Shown one piece after another: positions 48,422-56,178 of a stretch of 64,000 nucleotides of DNA. The translations under genes and the position numbers were made by a program. The notes beneath the pieces were generated by a model that worked only from the letters and a program-made list of their open reading frames with translations, was not told where the DNA came from and did not search any database. Within the stretch, counting starts at the first letter, position 1, and every line of letters starts with the position of its first letter. This DNA is from Oxalobacteraceae bacterium (GTDB lineage Bacteria > Pseudomonadota > Gammaproteobacteria > Burkholderiales > Burkholderiaceae_D), in NCBI GenBank assembly GCA_947374865.1, contig CANCDR010000001.1, positions 248,001 through 312,000 on the forward strand. The letters are read 5' to 3'.

Positions 48422-49798
48422 TTAGCTGCGTGTCGCCGCCGCCAGCAAGGCCTTCAAGTCTTTGCAGTCGACCAGATTGCGCGCCAGATTCCATGCCTGT
48501 TCGGCTTTTTCAGCACCGATCACGGGCGCGCTCTGATCGACAAATTTGGCTTTTAACTGCACGTCACTCATTGGCCGTTCCACACTGCCGATCGCATTTT
48601 TGATATGCACATGCAAGGTACGACCATCCGTAGTGAGGATGGTGATGTCAGACGACGCTTCGGCGATTGCATCATCGACGATTGCTTCGACCTTGGCGCG
48701 CAGGCTCAAGACTTCAGGACGATTTACCGCTTCGTCGGTGTACTCATGTTCGCCAGCCTGACCGTACAGCAGGCCCACCGCGCAGGAATGATAGACACTG
48801 AATTTACTTTCCAAGCCAGTGACCGGTGTCTTTTTACCGGTGAGTTCGAGCACCAGCGAATGCACCTTGATCGTCACTTTCTCAATATCTGCCGCAGTCA
48901 GTTTGTATTGATTACGCAGTTCGACGCAGCCATCAATACTTGGATGAATCACGATCCCGCAGGCAAAAGGCTTGTAGGTATTGAGCGCGATTTCCCAGGT
49001 CTGGCCGAGATTTTCGGTGACTTCTGACCAGTCAGTTTTATCTGAAAATACCTGCATCAATCCGCGTGGTGCTTCGAGTGCGCGTTTAGATGCGGTGTAA
49101 CCATGCTTGGCCATCAATGCGGCCATCAGACCGGCCTTGGCTGCCGAACCCGGATGGAAGGGTTTGGTCATGGTGCCGAACTGTTCGCGCAGACCCGTTG
49201 GCGTCGACGCCGCAATGCCGAGGGCCATTTGGGTTTGCAAGACATTGAGCTTCATCAGGCGCGCACAGCCAGCGGCGCTGCCCAACATGCCAGTCGAACC
49301 GGTGATGTGCCAGCCGCGGTCATAATGATTTGGGTAGACGGCATTGCCGACGCGGCAGAACACTTCGATGCCGATCACCAGCGCATCGAGAATTTCGCGA
49401 CCTGACGCGCCAATATGTTCGCCTAAAGCGAGGATGGCCGAGGCCACCGGACCAGCCGGATGAATGATGGTCTTGAGATGAGTATCGTCAAAATCAAAGG
49501 TATGCGAACTGATGCCATTTAAGAGCGCGGCATTGGCCATATCGACCTTCTCTTTGCGGCCCAGTAGCGAAGCCTGGGGAGCCGGTGCCAGTTCATTCAC
49601 GGCGGCCAGAGCGGCATGCAAAGTTTCGTGTTCCGATGGACCGATCGCACAGCCGAGCCAATTGGCGAAGGTACGCTGGGCTTCATTATCAACGGCATCG
49701 CTCCAGCCTTTGGAGGGATGGTTGACGACAAATTTCGCCAGCATTTCGGTAATTGCCGGGGCGTTGTGGTCGGCTTTGACGGTGGTATTAAGTGCCAT
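48422..49798 (-). CDS. MmgE/PrpD family protein no. 2
   Basis: 458 residues, a second paralog of the family in this run (compare 43933-45309). Signatures: NGISSHTFDFDDTHLKTIIH, GWHITGSTGMLGSAAGCARL, ALGIAASTPTGLREQFGTM and ACGIVIHPSIDGCVELRNQ. The two differ substantially, so different reactions or substrates are likely. It sits between the GntR regulator and tctC. Confidence 0.9.
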   Translation of the reverse strand: MALNTTVKADHNAPAITEMLAKFVVNHPSKGWSDAVDNEAQRTFANWLGCAIGPSEHETLHAALAAVNELAPAPQASLLGRKEKVDMANAALLNGISSHTFDFDDTHLKTIIHPAGPVASAILALGEHIGASGREILDALVIGIEVFCRVGNAVYPNHYDRGWHITGSTGMLGSAAGCARLMKLNVLQTQMALGIAASTPTGLREQFGTMTKPFHPGSAAKAGLMAALMAKHGYTASKRALEAPRGLMQVFSDKTDWSEVTENLGQTWEIALNTYKPFACGIVIHPSIDGCVELRNQYKLTAADIEKVTIKVHSLVLELTGKKTPVTGLESKFSVYHSCAVGLLYGQAGEHEYTDEAVNRPEVLSLRAKVEAIVDDAIAEASSDITILTTDGRTLHVHIKNAIGSVERPMSDVQLKAKFVDQSAPVIGAEKAEQAWNLARNLVDCKDLKALLAAATRS

Positions 49799-49842
49799 TT
49801 TTTTCGCTTTCTTGGATAAATATTAAATAATTCAGAAAAATT

Positions 49843-50565
49843 TTATGAAGCCAGTTTTGCTTCGGACACGAGCGGCGCCATATTCGCCAGCCGTACGCCG
49901 GCAGATTTGACATGGTTTTCCATCAGGTCTGCGCAGGCTTGCGGGTCTCCTGCAGCGATCGCTTCGACGATTGCGTGATGTTCGCGCAGGGATTCCAGCA
50001 TACCGATGTCGGACGACAGACTTTTGAGTCGCACCAGATGCAGTTTTTGCACCAGTCCGCGGTAGACATCGCATATCTGCTGATTGGTAGAGGCGCTGAT
50101 AATGTCCCAGTGAAAATTCAGATTGGCTTCGTAGTAGCGCGTTACATCCTTGCGCTCAGTCGCCTCTTCCATCACGATCAAACGCGTGCGCAGTCGGTCG
50201 GTCAAGGTCAGGTCACGGGCGATGGCGGCGGCACGACCAGCAAAGGCATCCAGCACAGCGCGTAATTGATACAGGTCAGCCGTCTCCTTGGCCGATAACT
50301 GGCGCACAAAGACGCCGGCATGTTTGCGGGACTCCACCAGGCCGGTACTTTCCAGATCGCGCAGCGCTTCACGCACCGGCACGCGCGACACGCCCAGGCG
50401 GGCGGCGATCACCGGCTCGGTAATGCGTTCGCCTGGCAGCAGATCACCGCGCAAAATCGACGCCAGGACGTCGTCACGAATCACGCGCGCCAAGGGCACA
50501 TCACGAATCTGACTCAGGGTATCGGCGGCATCCTCAAGAGGAAACCAGGGCATTACTAAGGGCAT
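49843..50565 (-). CDS. GntR/FCD-family transcriptional regulator
   Basis: 240 residues: N-terminal winged HTH (residues about 25-90, GERITEPVIAARLGVSRVPVREALRDLESTGLVE) and a C-terminal all-helical FCD ligand domain (LYQLRAVLDAFAGRAAA, FHWDIISASTNQ, EHHAIVEAIAAGD) with the usual Asp/His metal positions. FCD regulators commonly sense an organic acid of the pathway they control. It probably represses this cluster and itself; a matching palindrome lies 26-37 bases upstream of its start. Confidence 0.92.
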   Translation of the reverse strand: MPLVMPWFPLEDAADTLSQIRDVPLARVIRDDVLASILRGDLLPGERITEPVIAARLGVSRVPVREALRDLESTGLVESRKHAGVFVRQLSAKETADLYQLRAVLDAFAGRAAAIARDLTLTDRLRTRLIVMEEATERKDVTRYYEANLNFHWDIISASTNQQICDVYRGLVQKLHLVRLKSLSSDIGMLESLREHHAIVEAIAAGDPQACADLMENHVKSAGVRLANMAPLVSEAKLAS

Positions 50566-50590
50566 AGGGGAGTTCCAGACGCGTTGGTAT

Positions 50591-50602
50591 ATCGTATACG
50601 AT
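50591..50602. promoter_or_regulatory. Probable GntR/FCD operator (ATCGTATACGAT)
   Basis: A perfect 12-bp palindrome with the GTATAC core seen in many FCD-type operators. A further half site TACGAT follows at 50604-50609. It lies between livF and the regulator gene, so it suits autoregulation. I find no second copy before tctC or the ABC genes. Confidence 0.6.
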
Positions 50603-50649
50603 GTACGATAACTGGCGAATTAGTTGAAGTCAAGCAATATTCGGCAGGG

Positions 50650-51408
50650 TCAGGATAACGAGCTAGGTGACGTAGTGAGTGACAAATTGGATGCGGAAGT
50701 GGATGCGCCAAGCCAGACTTCCAGCAAAGCAGGGTCTGCCATGAGCGCAGAACTTGGCCCCTGATAGACCATGCGACCGCGTTCGAGCACCAATGCCTGG
50801 CGCGTCAGGGGCAAAATCTGCCGTGCATGCTGTTCGACCAAAATCACTGCCATGCCGCTTTCGCGCGTCAGTTTTTCGATGATACGCAGGAGCTCCTGCA
50901 CGATCAGCGGCGCTAATCCTTCCAATGGTTCATCGAGTAAAAGTAACTGTGGATTCAGCATCAGCGCACGGCCGATGGCCAGCATTTGTTGCTCACCACC
51001 GGAGAGCTGATGACCCCAGTTTTTACGGCGCTCTTGAAGCTGGGGAAACAGCGCGTAGATGCGCGGTAAATGCCAATACCCGGGACGCGCGACGACGGTG
51101 AGGTTTTCTTCCACACGCAAGGACGGAAAGATATCTCGCTCCTGCGCGACCCAACCCATGCCAAGACGGGCACGCACATGCGAGGGTAATGTGTGCAAAT
51201 CCTGTCCGGCAAACTGCATGCGGCCGGCGTGCAAACGGGTGGCGCCCATCAGTGTCGATAGCAGCGTGGTCTTGCCCATACCGTTACGACCCAGCAGTGC
51301 CAGCGTATCACCGGCATCCATGGAAAAAGAAATATCCTCCAGCACGATCGCATCGCCATATCCGGCCACCAGATGATGGACTGCCAGCAGCTCGCTCGCG
51401 CTACGCAT
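50650..51408 (-). CDS. Branched-chain amino acid-type ABC ATPase LivF
   Basis: 252 residues with Walker A GRNGMGKTT, signature LSGGEQQMLAIGRAL, Walker B LLLDEPLEGLAP and the LivF pattern VILVEQHARQILPLTRQALVLERG. The ATG at 51408 overlaps livG by 8 bp; the longer open frame lies within livG. The C-terminus ends in a Ser/Thr-rich tail. Last gene of the five-gene transporter. Confidence 0.93.
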   Translation of the reverse strand: MRSASELLAVHHLVAGYGDAIVLEDISFSMDAGDTLALLGRNGMGKTTLLSTLMGATRLHAGRMQFAGQDLHTLPSHVRARLGMGWVAQERDIFPSLRVEENLTVVARPGYWHLPRIYALFPQLQERRKNWGHQLSGGEQQMLAIGRALMLNPQLLLLDEPLEGLAPLIVQELLRIIEKLTRESGMAVILVEQHARQILPLTRQALVLERGRMVYQGPSSALMADPALLEVWLGASTSASNLSLTTSPSSLS

Positions 51409-52162
51409 TGACAGCCTCCCCCAGATACACTTCGCGCACCTGTGCATCGCTGGCGATCTGCTCCGGCGTGCCTTCCGCCAGCAATGCACCATTGACCAGC
51501 ACCGAGATACGCTCAGCAAAACGAAACACCAGATCCATGTCATGCTCAATCAGCAGGATCGTGACTTCGCGCGGTAAATGGGCGATGATCTCGAACAGTT
51601 CGCGGCTCTCGCTAGTCGGCACACCGGCAGCCGGCTCATCGAGCAGCAATACGCGCGGCCGGGTCGCCAGCGCCAGCGCAATTTCAATCAGTCGCTGCTT
51701 ACCGTAGGCGAGATTTTTTGTCTGCACCATCGCTACATCCAGTAAATGCAGTGTGCGCAGCAGCTCAGCGGTTTCATCCAGCGCGTCCTGATGCGCAGCC
51801 AGCGGTTTCCAGAATCGAGCACTCAAACCACGCCGTTCATTGACCGCCATAAGCACCGATTCGCCGACCGTCAGATCAGCAAACAGTCGGTTGATCTGAA
51901 ACGTTCTTGCCAGGCCGCGCTTAACCCGCTGGTGCTGGGCTAAGTGCGTGATAGCTGCACCTTCGAGCAGCACCATGCCCGCACTGGGTTGCAGCAGGCC
52001 GGTGAGTACATTGATGAGCGTGGTTTTACCGGCACCATTGGGCCCTATCAGCGCATGTCGCGCGCCTTGCTGTAAATTGAGACTGACATCGTGGAGGGCG
52101 ACAAAGCCACCAAAATTTTTATGTAAATGCTGCGTCTGTAGAGCGAAGTTCATGTCATTCAC
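51401..52162 (-). CDS. Branched-chain amino acid-type ABC ATPase LivG
   Basis: 253 residues: Walker A GPNGAGKTT, then RTFQINRLFADLTVGESVLMAV, LAYGKQRLIEIALALA (signature region) and LLLDEPAAGVP. The LivG C-terminus EGTPEQIASDAQVREVYLG is present. Overlaps livM by 4 bp. Confidence 0.93.
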   Translation of the reverse strand: MNDMNFALQTQHLHKNFGGFVALHDVSLNLQQGARHALIGPNGAGKTTLINVLTGLLQPSAGMVLLEGAAITHLAQHQRVKRGLARTFQINRLFADLTVGESVLMAVNERRGLSARFWKPLAAHQDALDETAELLRTLHLLDVAMVQTKNLAYGKQRLIEIALALATRPRVLLLDEPAAGVPTSESRELFEIIAHLPREVTILLIEHDMDLVFRFAERISVLVNGALLAEGTPEQIASDAQVREVYLGEAVNA

Positions 52163-53175
52163 CTTGATCGGCCAGCGAACTTCGCCTGCAATCTGCGCAG
52201 GCCGCCCATCACACCATCGCGGGCAAACAGGACAATCAGCACCAGCAGCGCGCCGAGCCAGAATTGCCAGTACTGCGGATTGAGATCTGATAAAAGATGA
52301 TGCGCCGACATGAACAAAATCGTTCCCACTAAAGCGCCATACAGGCTGCCGGCACCACCGAGCACCAGCATCAGCAGCAGCTCCGCCGAGCGATTAAAGG
52401 ACAGCACATCAAGCGCGACAAATTGCGTCGTCTGCGCCAGCAAAGCGCCAGCCACACCAGCGATGGCAGCAGCGATGGTCGTGATGGCCGTCAGACGGGT
52501 GTTGACCGGCGCACCAATGGCCGGCATGCGACTCACATTCAGGCGGATGCCCTTGAGCCCAAGTCCAAAGGGACTGTGCACTAGTTTGCGCGCCAGAAAA
52601 AATAATAAAAACAGCACGCTCACCGCGTACCAGTAAGCGGTTTTACCGATCATATCGAATCGGAACAGTCCCAACAGCGGCTGCATCTCTATCCCCTGCA
52701 AGCCATCGACACCGCCGGTAATAGACGTCAGTTTATTCGCCAATTCATACAACATCATGGCCACGCCCAATGTCACCATCAGGCGCGTCAGATCGCTACC
52801 ACGCAGCAGCAAAAAACTACTAACAAAGCCAAGCAGCGCAGCTATACTAGCCGCCGCCAGCAAACCCAGTAATGGATTACCCAGGCCATGACTGGCCAAC
52901 AGTCCGGCCGCATACGCACCCGTGCCAAAGTAAGCGGCATGACCCAGGGAGATCATGCCGGCATAGCCGAGAATCAGATCAAGTGAAAGACAGAACAAGG
53001 CCGTGATCGCGATTTGCGTCAACAGCACCAGATGATCGGGAAAAACAAAATAGGCCACCACTGGCAGCAGCCAGAAAAAAACTTCCGCGCCACGCCAACG
53101 GTCGGCCGGCAAATTATTCATCGGTGACATTGACAGTGAGTGTGACAGGGAGCGTGACAGTGAGCGCGTCAGCAT
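52159..53175 (-). CDS. Branched-chain amino acid-type ABC permease LivM
   Basis: 338 residues with about nine TM segments; the LivM hallmark LDLILGYAGMISLGHAAYFGTGAYAAGL is at residues about 64-91 and LVLGGAGSLYGALVGTIL near 275. ATG at 53175 shares one base with the livH stop (TGATG). Residues 3-15 (RSLSRSLSHSLS) come from a 12-bp tandem repeat, so the true start could also be Met16 or Met19. Confidence 0.9.
   Translation of the reverse strand: MLTRSLSRSLSHSLSMSPMNNLPADRWRGAEVFFWLLPVVAYFVFPDHLVLLTQIAITALFCLSLDLILGYAGMISLGHAAYFGTGAYAAGLLASHGLGNPLLGLLAAASIAALLGFVSSFLLLRGSDLTRLMVTLGVAMMLYELANKLTSITGGVDGLQGIEMQPLLGLFRFDMIGKTAYWYAVSVLFLLFFLARKLVHSPFGLGLKGIRLNVSRMPAIGAPVNTRLTAITTIAAAIAGVAGALLAQTTQFVALDVLSFNRSAELLLMLVLGGAGSLYGALVGTILFMSAHHLLSDLNPQYWQFWLGALLVLIVLFARDGVMGGLRRLQAKFAGRSR
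53131..53166. repeat. 12-bp tandem repeat in the 5' end of livM, three copies
   Basis: TGACAGTGAGTG, TGACAGGGAGCG and TGACAGTGAGCG follow one another. On the livM strand they encode a Ser-Leu-Ser-Arg/His repeat at the extreme N-terminus. Confidence 0.85.
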
Positions 53176-54032
53176 CAGTGCGCTACCTTGCGGCCAAACA
53201 AGCCATGCGGACGAAAAATCAGCGTCACGATCATCACACTATAGATAAAAAATGCGCCCATCTGCGGGACATAATATTTGCCCAGATTATCGACCACGCC
53301 GAGGATCAGCGAGGCCACCAGCGAGCCCATGATATTGCCACTTCCACCCACTGCGACCACGATCAAAAAGTAAACCATGTACTTCACCGGAAAGCTCGGA
53401 TCGAGTCCCAGTATGTCAATCCCGAGCGCGCCGCCCAAGCCCGCCAGACCGGCGCCCAAGGCAAAGCTGAGCGTGAAGAGTCGATCGACATGAATACCCA
53501 GACCGCGAGCAGCCCGCGGATGGTCGACTGCCGCGCGCAATGCGGCGCCCAAGCGGGTATGACTGAGCAGACCTTGCAGGCCGAACGCGATCAGCAGACC
53601 CAGTACGATCAGGAACAAACGGTAAATTCCCATGTCGATGCCCCACCAGCTGATTTGCCCTTGCAAAAAGGCCGGCAGCGTCATGGGCTGCTGCTGGGCG
53701 CCGAAAAAATAGTGCGCACTGGCGATCGACATGGAGACCAGACCAATCGAAAACAATACCTGATCGAGCTGCGTTGCTGCATACAGCCGACGATAGAGCA
53801 GACGTTCGAAGCAAACGCCGAGTAGCGCGCTAAATACGCCAGCCAATGGCAAGGCCAGCAAAAAAGGCAGGCCAGTCCGATTGAGCAGACTGACGCACAC
53901 ATAGCCGCCAAACATGGCGAAAGCACCGTGCGCCAGGTTGACGAAGTTCATCAGACCGAGCGTGACCGACAGGCCGACACTCATCAGGAACAGCAACATC
54001 CCATAGGCGAGTCCATCGAAGACGACGGTCAT
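53175..54032 (-). CDS. Branched-chain amino acid-type ABC permease LivH
   Basis: 285 residues, about eight TM segments. LSVTLGLMNFVNLAHGAFAMFGGYV near the N-terminus and VGGSGNIMGSLVASLILGVVDNLGKYYVP near the C-terminus mark LivH. It lies 55 bp downstream of the binding-protein gene. Confidence 0.92.
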   Translation of the reverse strand: MTVVFDGLAYGMLLFLMSVGLSVTLGLMNFVNLAHGAFAMFGGYVCVSLLNRTGLPFLLALPLAGVFSALLGVCFERLLYRRLYAATQLDQVLFSIGLVSMSIASAHYFFGAQQQPMTLPAFLQGQISWWGIDMGIYRLFLIVLGLLIAFGLQGLLSHTRLGAALRAAVDHPRAARGLGIHVDRLFTLSFALGAGLAGLGGALGIDILGLDPSFPVKYMVYFLIVVAVGGSGNIMGSLVASLILGVVDNLGKYYVPQMGAFFIYSVMIVTLIFRPHGLFGRKVAH

Positions 54033-54087
54033 GTTGCGTGATCGCTAAGCGTGTCAATCACACATTCGGTTTCGCGCTGCATAGAGC

Positions 54088-55263
54088 TTAGGGCTTGCCA
54101 GGATCGCGAAAGTTCGGCACCTGGTCGAACTCGACATTTTGCAGCTTGCCGGCGATTTTTTCGACCTTGCGAATATAAATTGTTTGCACCACGTCGCGCG
54201 TGAGCGGATCGATTCGCATCGTGCCACGCGGGCTGATCCATGAGAGACCTTTTGCCGCCGCCATGAATTGATCGCCGCTCGCATCACCCGCCGTTTTTTG
54301 CAGCGTCTTGGCGATGAGCTGCATACCGTCGTAGCCGCTCACTGCCATAAAATTAGGTCGGTCTTTCGGGTAAGCCTTGTGATAGGCCTGAACGAATAGT
54401 TTATTTTCCGGCGTCTTCAGTGCCTCGCCGTAGTGCATGGCATTGATGATACCCAGCGCGCCGTCACCGACGGCATCGAGGACATCTTCATCGGTCAGAT
54501 CACCGGTGCCGATGATGCGGATACCCGCCTTGGCCATATCGCGCTCAACAAAGCCCTTCATGAAAGCCACGGTCTGCTCGCCGGGCGGCACGAACAGAAA
54601 GACCGCTTCCGGTCTGGCGTCCTTGATCTTTTGCAGGAAGGGTGCGAAATCCGGATTTTTAACCGGTGTGCGAATCTCACCCACAATTTGACCGCCGGCG
54701 GCGGTGAAGGTTTTCTTGAACTGCGTTTCGGCGTCATGGCCCGGGCCATAATCCGCTACTAATGTAAACACCGTCTTGATACCGTTTTTGGCCGCCCAGG
54801 TAGCGATCGGTGCCGAGACCTGCGGCAAGGTATGCGAGACGCGCAAAATGTAATCGGACTTCGTCGTGACCGATGAGGTGGCGGCATTCATGACGATCAT
54901 CGGGATCTTGGCCTCGGTCGCGATCGGCGCTGAAGCGAAGGCCGACGGCGTCAAACCAAAGCCGGCCAGAATATCGACCTTGTCCTTGACCACCAGCTCT
55001 TGCGCGGCACGCTTGCTCAGTTCTGGCGCGACCCCGGTGTCATCTTTAATGATCAGCTGGACTTTACGACCGGAGAAGGTATCGCCATTGAGCGCCAGAT
55101 AAAGCCGGACACCATGTTCGATTTGTTTGCCATAGCCGGCAAACGGACCGGACATGGGCAGCACCATGCCGACTTTGAGCGGCTCGGCAGAAAAGACAGG
55201 AACAGCAATGCCCCACGATGACAATGCGAGCAGCACGGCCAAACTCTTTTTAAGGATCGTCAT
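54088..55263 (-). CDS. Branched-chain amino acid-type ABC substrate-binding protein
   Basis: 391 residues with a signal peptide (cleavage VFSA|EP). A Leu/Ile/Val-binding-type fold follows (LKVGMVLPMSGPFAGYGKQIEHGVRLYL; later DYGPGHDAETQFKKTF). In this large family substrates include amides, aromatic acids and dicarboxylates as well as amino acids. Together with livHMGF it forms a complete importer. Its promoter region is the 80 bp before tRNA-His's terminator. Confidence 0.92.
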   Translation of the reverse strand: MTILKKSLAVLLALSSWGIAVPVFSAEPLKVGMVLPMSGPFAGYGKQIEHGVRLYLALNGDTFSGRKVQLIIKDDTGVAPELSKRAAQELVVKDKVDILAGFGLTPSAFASAPIATEAKIPMIVMNAATSSVTTKSDYILRVSHTLPQVSAPIATWAAKNGIKTVFTLVADYGPGHDAETQFKKTFTAAGGQIVGEIRTPVKNPDFAPFLQKIKDARPEAVFLFVPPGEQTVAFMKGFVERDMAKAGIRIIGTGDLTDEDVLDAVGDGALGIINAMHYGEALKTPENKLFVQAYHKAYPKDRPNFMAVSGYDGMQLIAKTLQKTAGDASGDQFMAAAKGLSWISPRGTMRIDPLTRDVVQTIYIRKVEKIAGKLQNVEFDQVPNFRDPGKP

Positions 55264-55361
55264 TATTTGTCTCCACTAAATTTCGGCGTATGGCATTGTA
55301 AGCATAAGTTTGCCGCCATGTTCGGTCTGGCAGCAGTTTTTCTCAAGGCCTGGCCCTGAAC

Positions 55362-55398
55362 GTCAAAAAGCCCCGGTTTTTAGCCGGGGCTTTTTGAC
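55362..55398. terminator. Bidirectional terminator of tRNA-His
   Basis: Perfect 15-bp inverted repeat GTCAAAAAGCCCCGG / CCGGGGCTTTTTGAC with a 7-base loop. T tracts are built into both arms. It ends tRNA-His transcription on the minus strand. Confidence 0.92.
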
Positions 55399-55407
55399 TG
55401 AATGCGG

Positions 55408-55484
55408 TGGGGTGACTGATGGGGCTCGAACCCACGACAACGGGAATCACAATCCCGGACTCTACCAACTGAGCTACAGCCACC
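55408..55484 (-). tRNA. tRNA-His (anticodon GTG)
   Basis: On the minus strand GGTGGCTGTAGC begins the cloverleaf, including the encoded G-1 that marks tRNA-His. The anticodon stem-loop is CGGGA-TTGTGAT-TCCCG, giving anticodon GTG. The T-arm contains GGGTTCGAGCCC and the acceptor closes with CAGTCAC-C-CCA. Confidence 0.97.
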
Positions 55485-55700
55485 ACTGAAACTGGATATT
55501 GCTGAATTAACGAAGCGAACGCGACATGCCAAGTTAAGCAAAGCGTGATTATACAAACATCCGGCGGCGCTGGCAAACAAATTGGCAAGACCAGCCCTGT
55601 TCTTCGCCGGGGATCAGGCAAACCCGGTAAATTTTTCAAAATAAGGTAGTAATGTGCCACTTTATTACGCCTCCTGCACACTGTGCTATAAGGCCTGGCG

Positions 55701-55716
55701 TGGCATATTTATTGCG
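55701..55716 (+). promoter_or_regulatory. Sigma-54 promoter of the DUF883 gene
   Basis: TGGCATATTTATTGCG matches TGGCAC-N5-TTGCW at nine of the eleven informative bases, with GG (55702-55703) and GC (55714-55715) ten bases apart. Start would be near 55727, 28 bp before the gene. Two sigma-54 activator genes lie 3-5 kb downstream. Confidence 0.7.
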
Positions 55717-55754
55717 AAGCGCTCCTGGTCCCCTACACATTTAAGGAGCTTTTC

Positions 55755-56150
55755 ATGAATCCCAATTTGACCACGTCCATCACCGATAATGGCGCGGATG
55801 CCAGCGCACGCATTGGCCAGACCAATAAAATCGCCGAAGAAGGAAAAATCCAATTACGCACCGGCGAGTCGCTGCGCCAAGATCTGACCAAGCTCAAGAC
55901 CGATCTCGATACCCTGTTGGCGCAGGCATCCAACTTATCGGAACGAGAATTAAGTGACGCGTATGCGCGCATGATGACCAAGTTTAGCTCCATGCGTTTT
56001 GCCGCCAAGGGAATCGCCGCCGAGGCGACGCGTCAGCTCAATCAGGGCGTCGACAAAACCAGTGATTACGTCAAAGCCAAACCGCTGCAGTCGGTAGCCA
56101 TGGCGGCCGGACTCGGTCTGATGTTGGGCATTCTGCTCGCGCGTCGATAA
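55755..56150 (+). CDS. DUF883 (ElaB/YqjD-like) membrane-anchored protein
   Basis: 131 residues: an acidic N-terminus, an amphipathic helical middle (LRQDLTKLKTDLDTLLAQASNLSERELSDAYARMM), and a C-terminal TM anchor (LQSVAMAAGLGLMLGILLARR) as in ElaB/YqjD. Relatives bind ribosomes at the inner membrane in stationary phase. AAGGAG precedes the ATG. The gene has a strong sigma-54-type promoter. Confidence 0.9.
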   Translation: MNPNLTTSITDNGADASARIGQTNKIAEEGKIQLRTGESLRQDLTKLKTDLDTLLAQASNLSERELSDAYARMMTKFSSMRFAAKGIAAEATRQLNQGVDKTSDYVKAKPLQSVAMAAGLGLMLGILLARR

Positions 56151-56178
56151 GCTGGCTGCGCTCGAGCACCGAAATGAC

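Noticed and set aside
55343-55681. 112-codon minus-strand ORF spanning tRNA-His
   Set aside because: It translates through a tRNA gene and its terminator, so it is not a protein gene.
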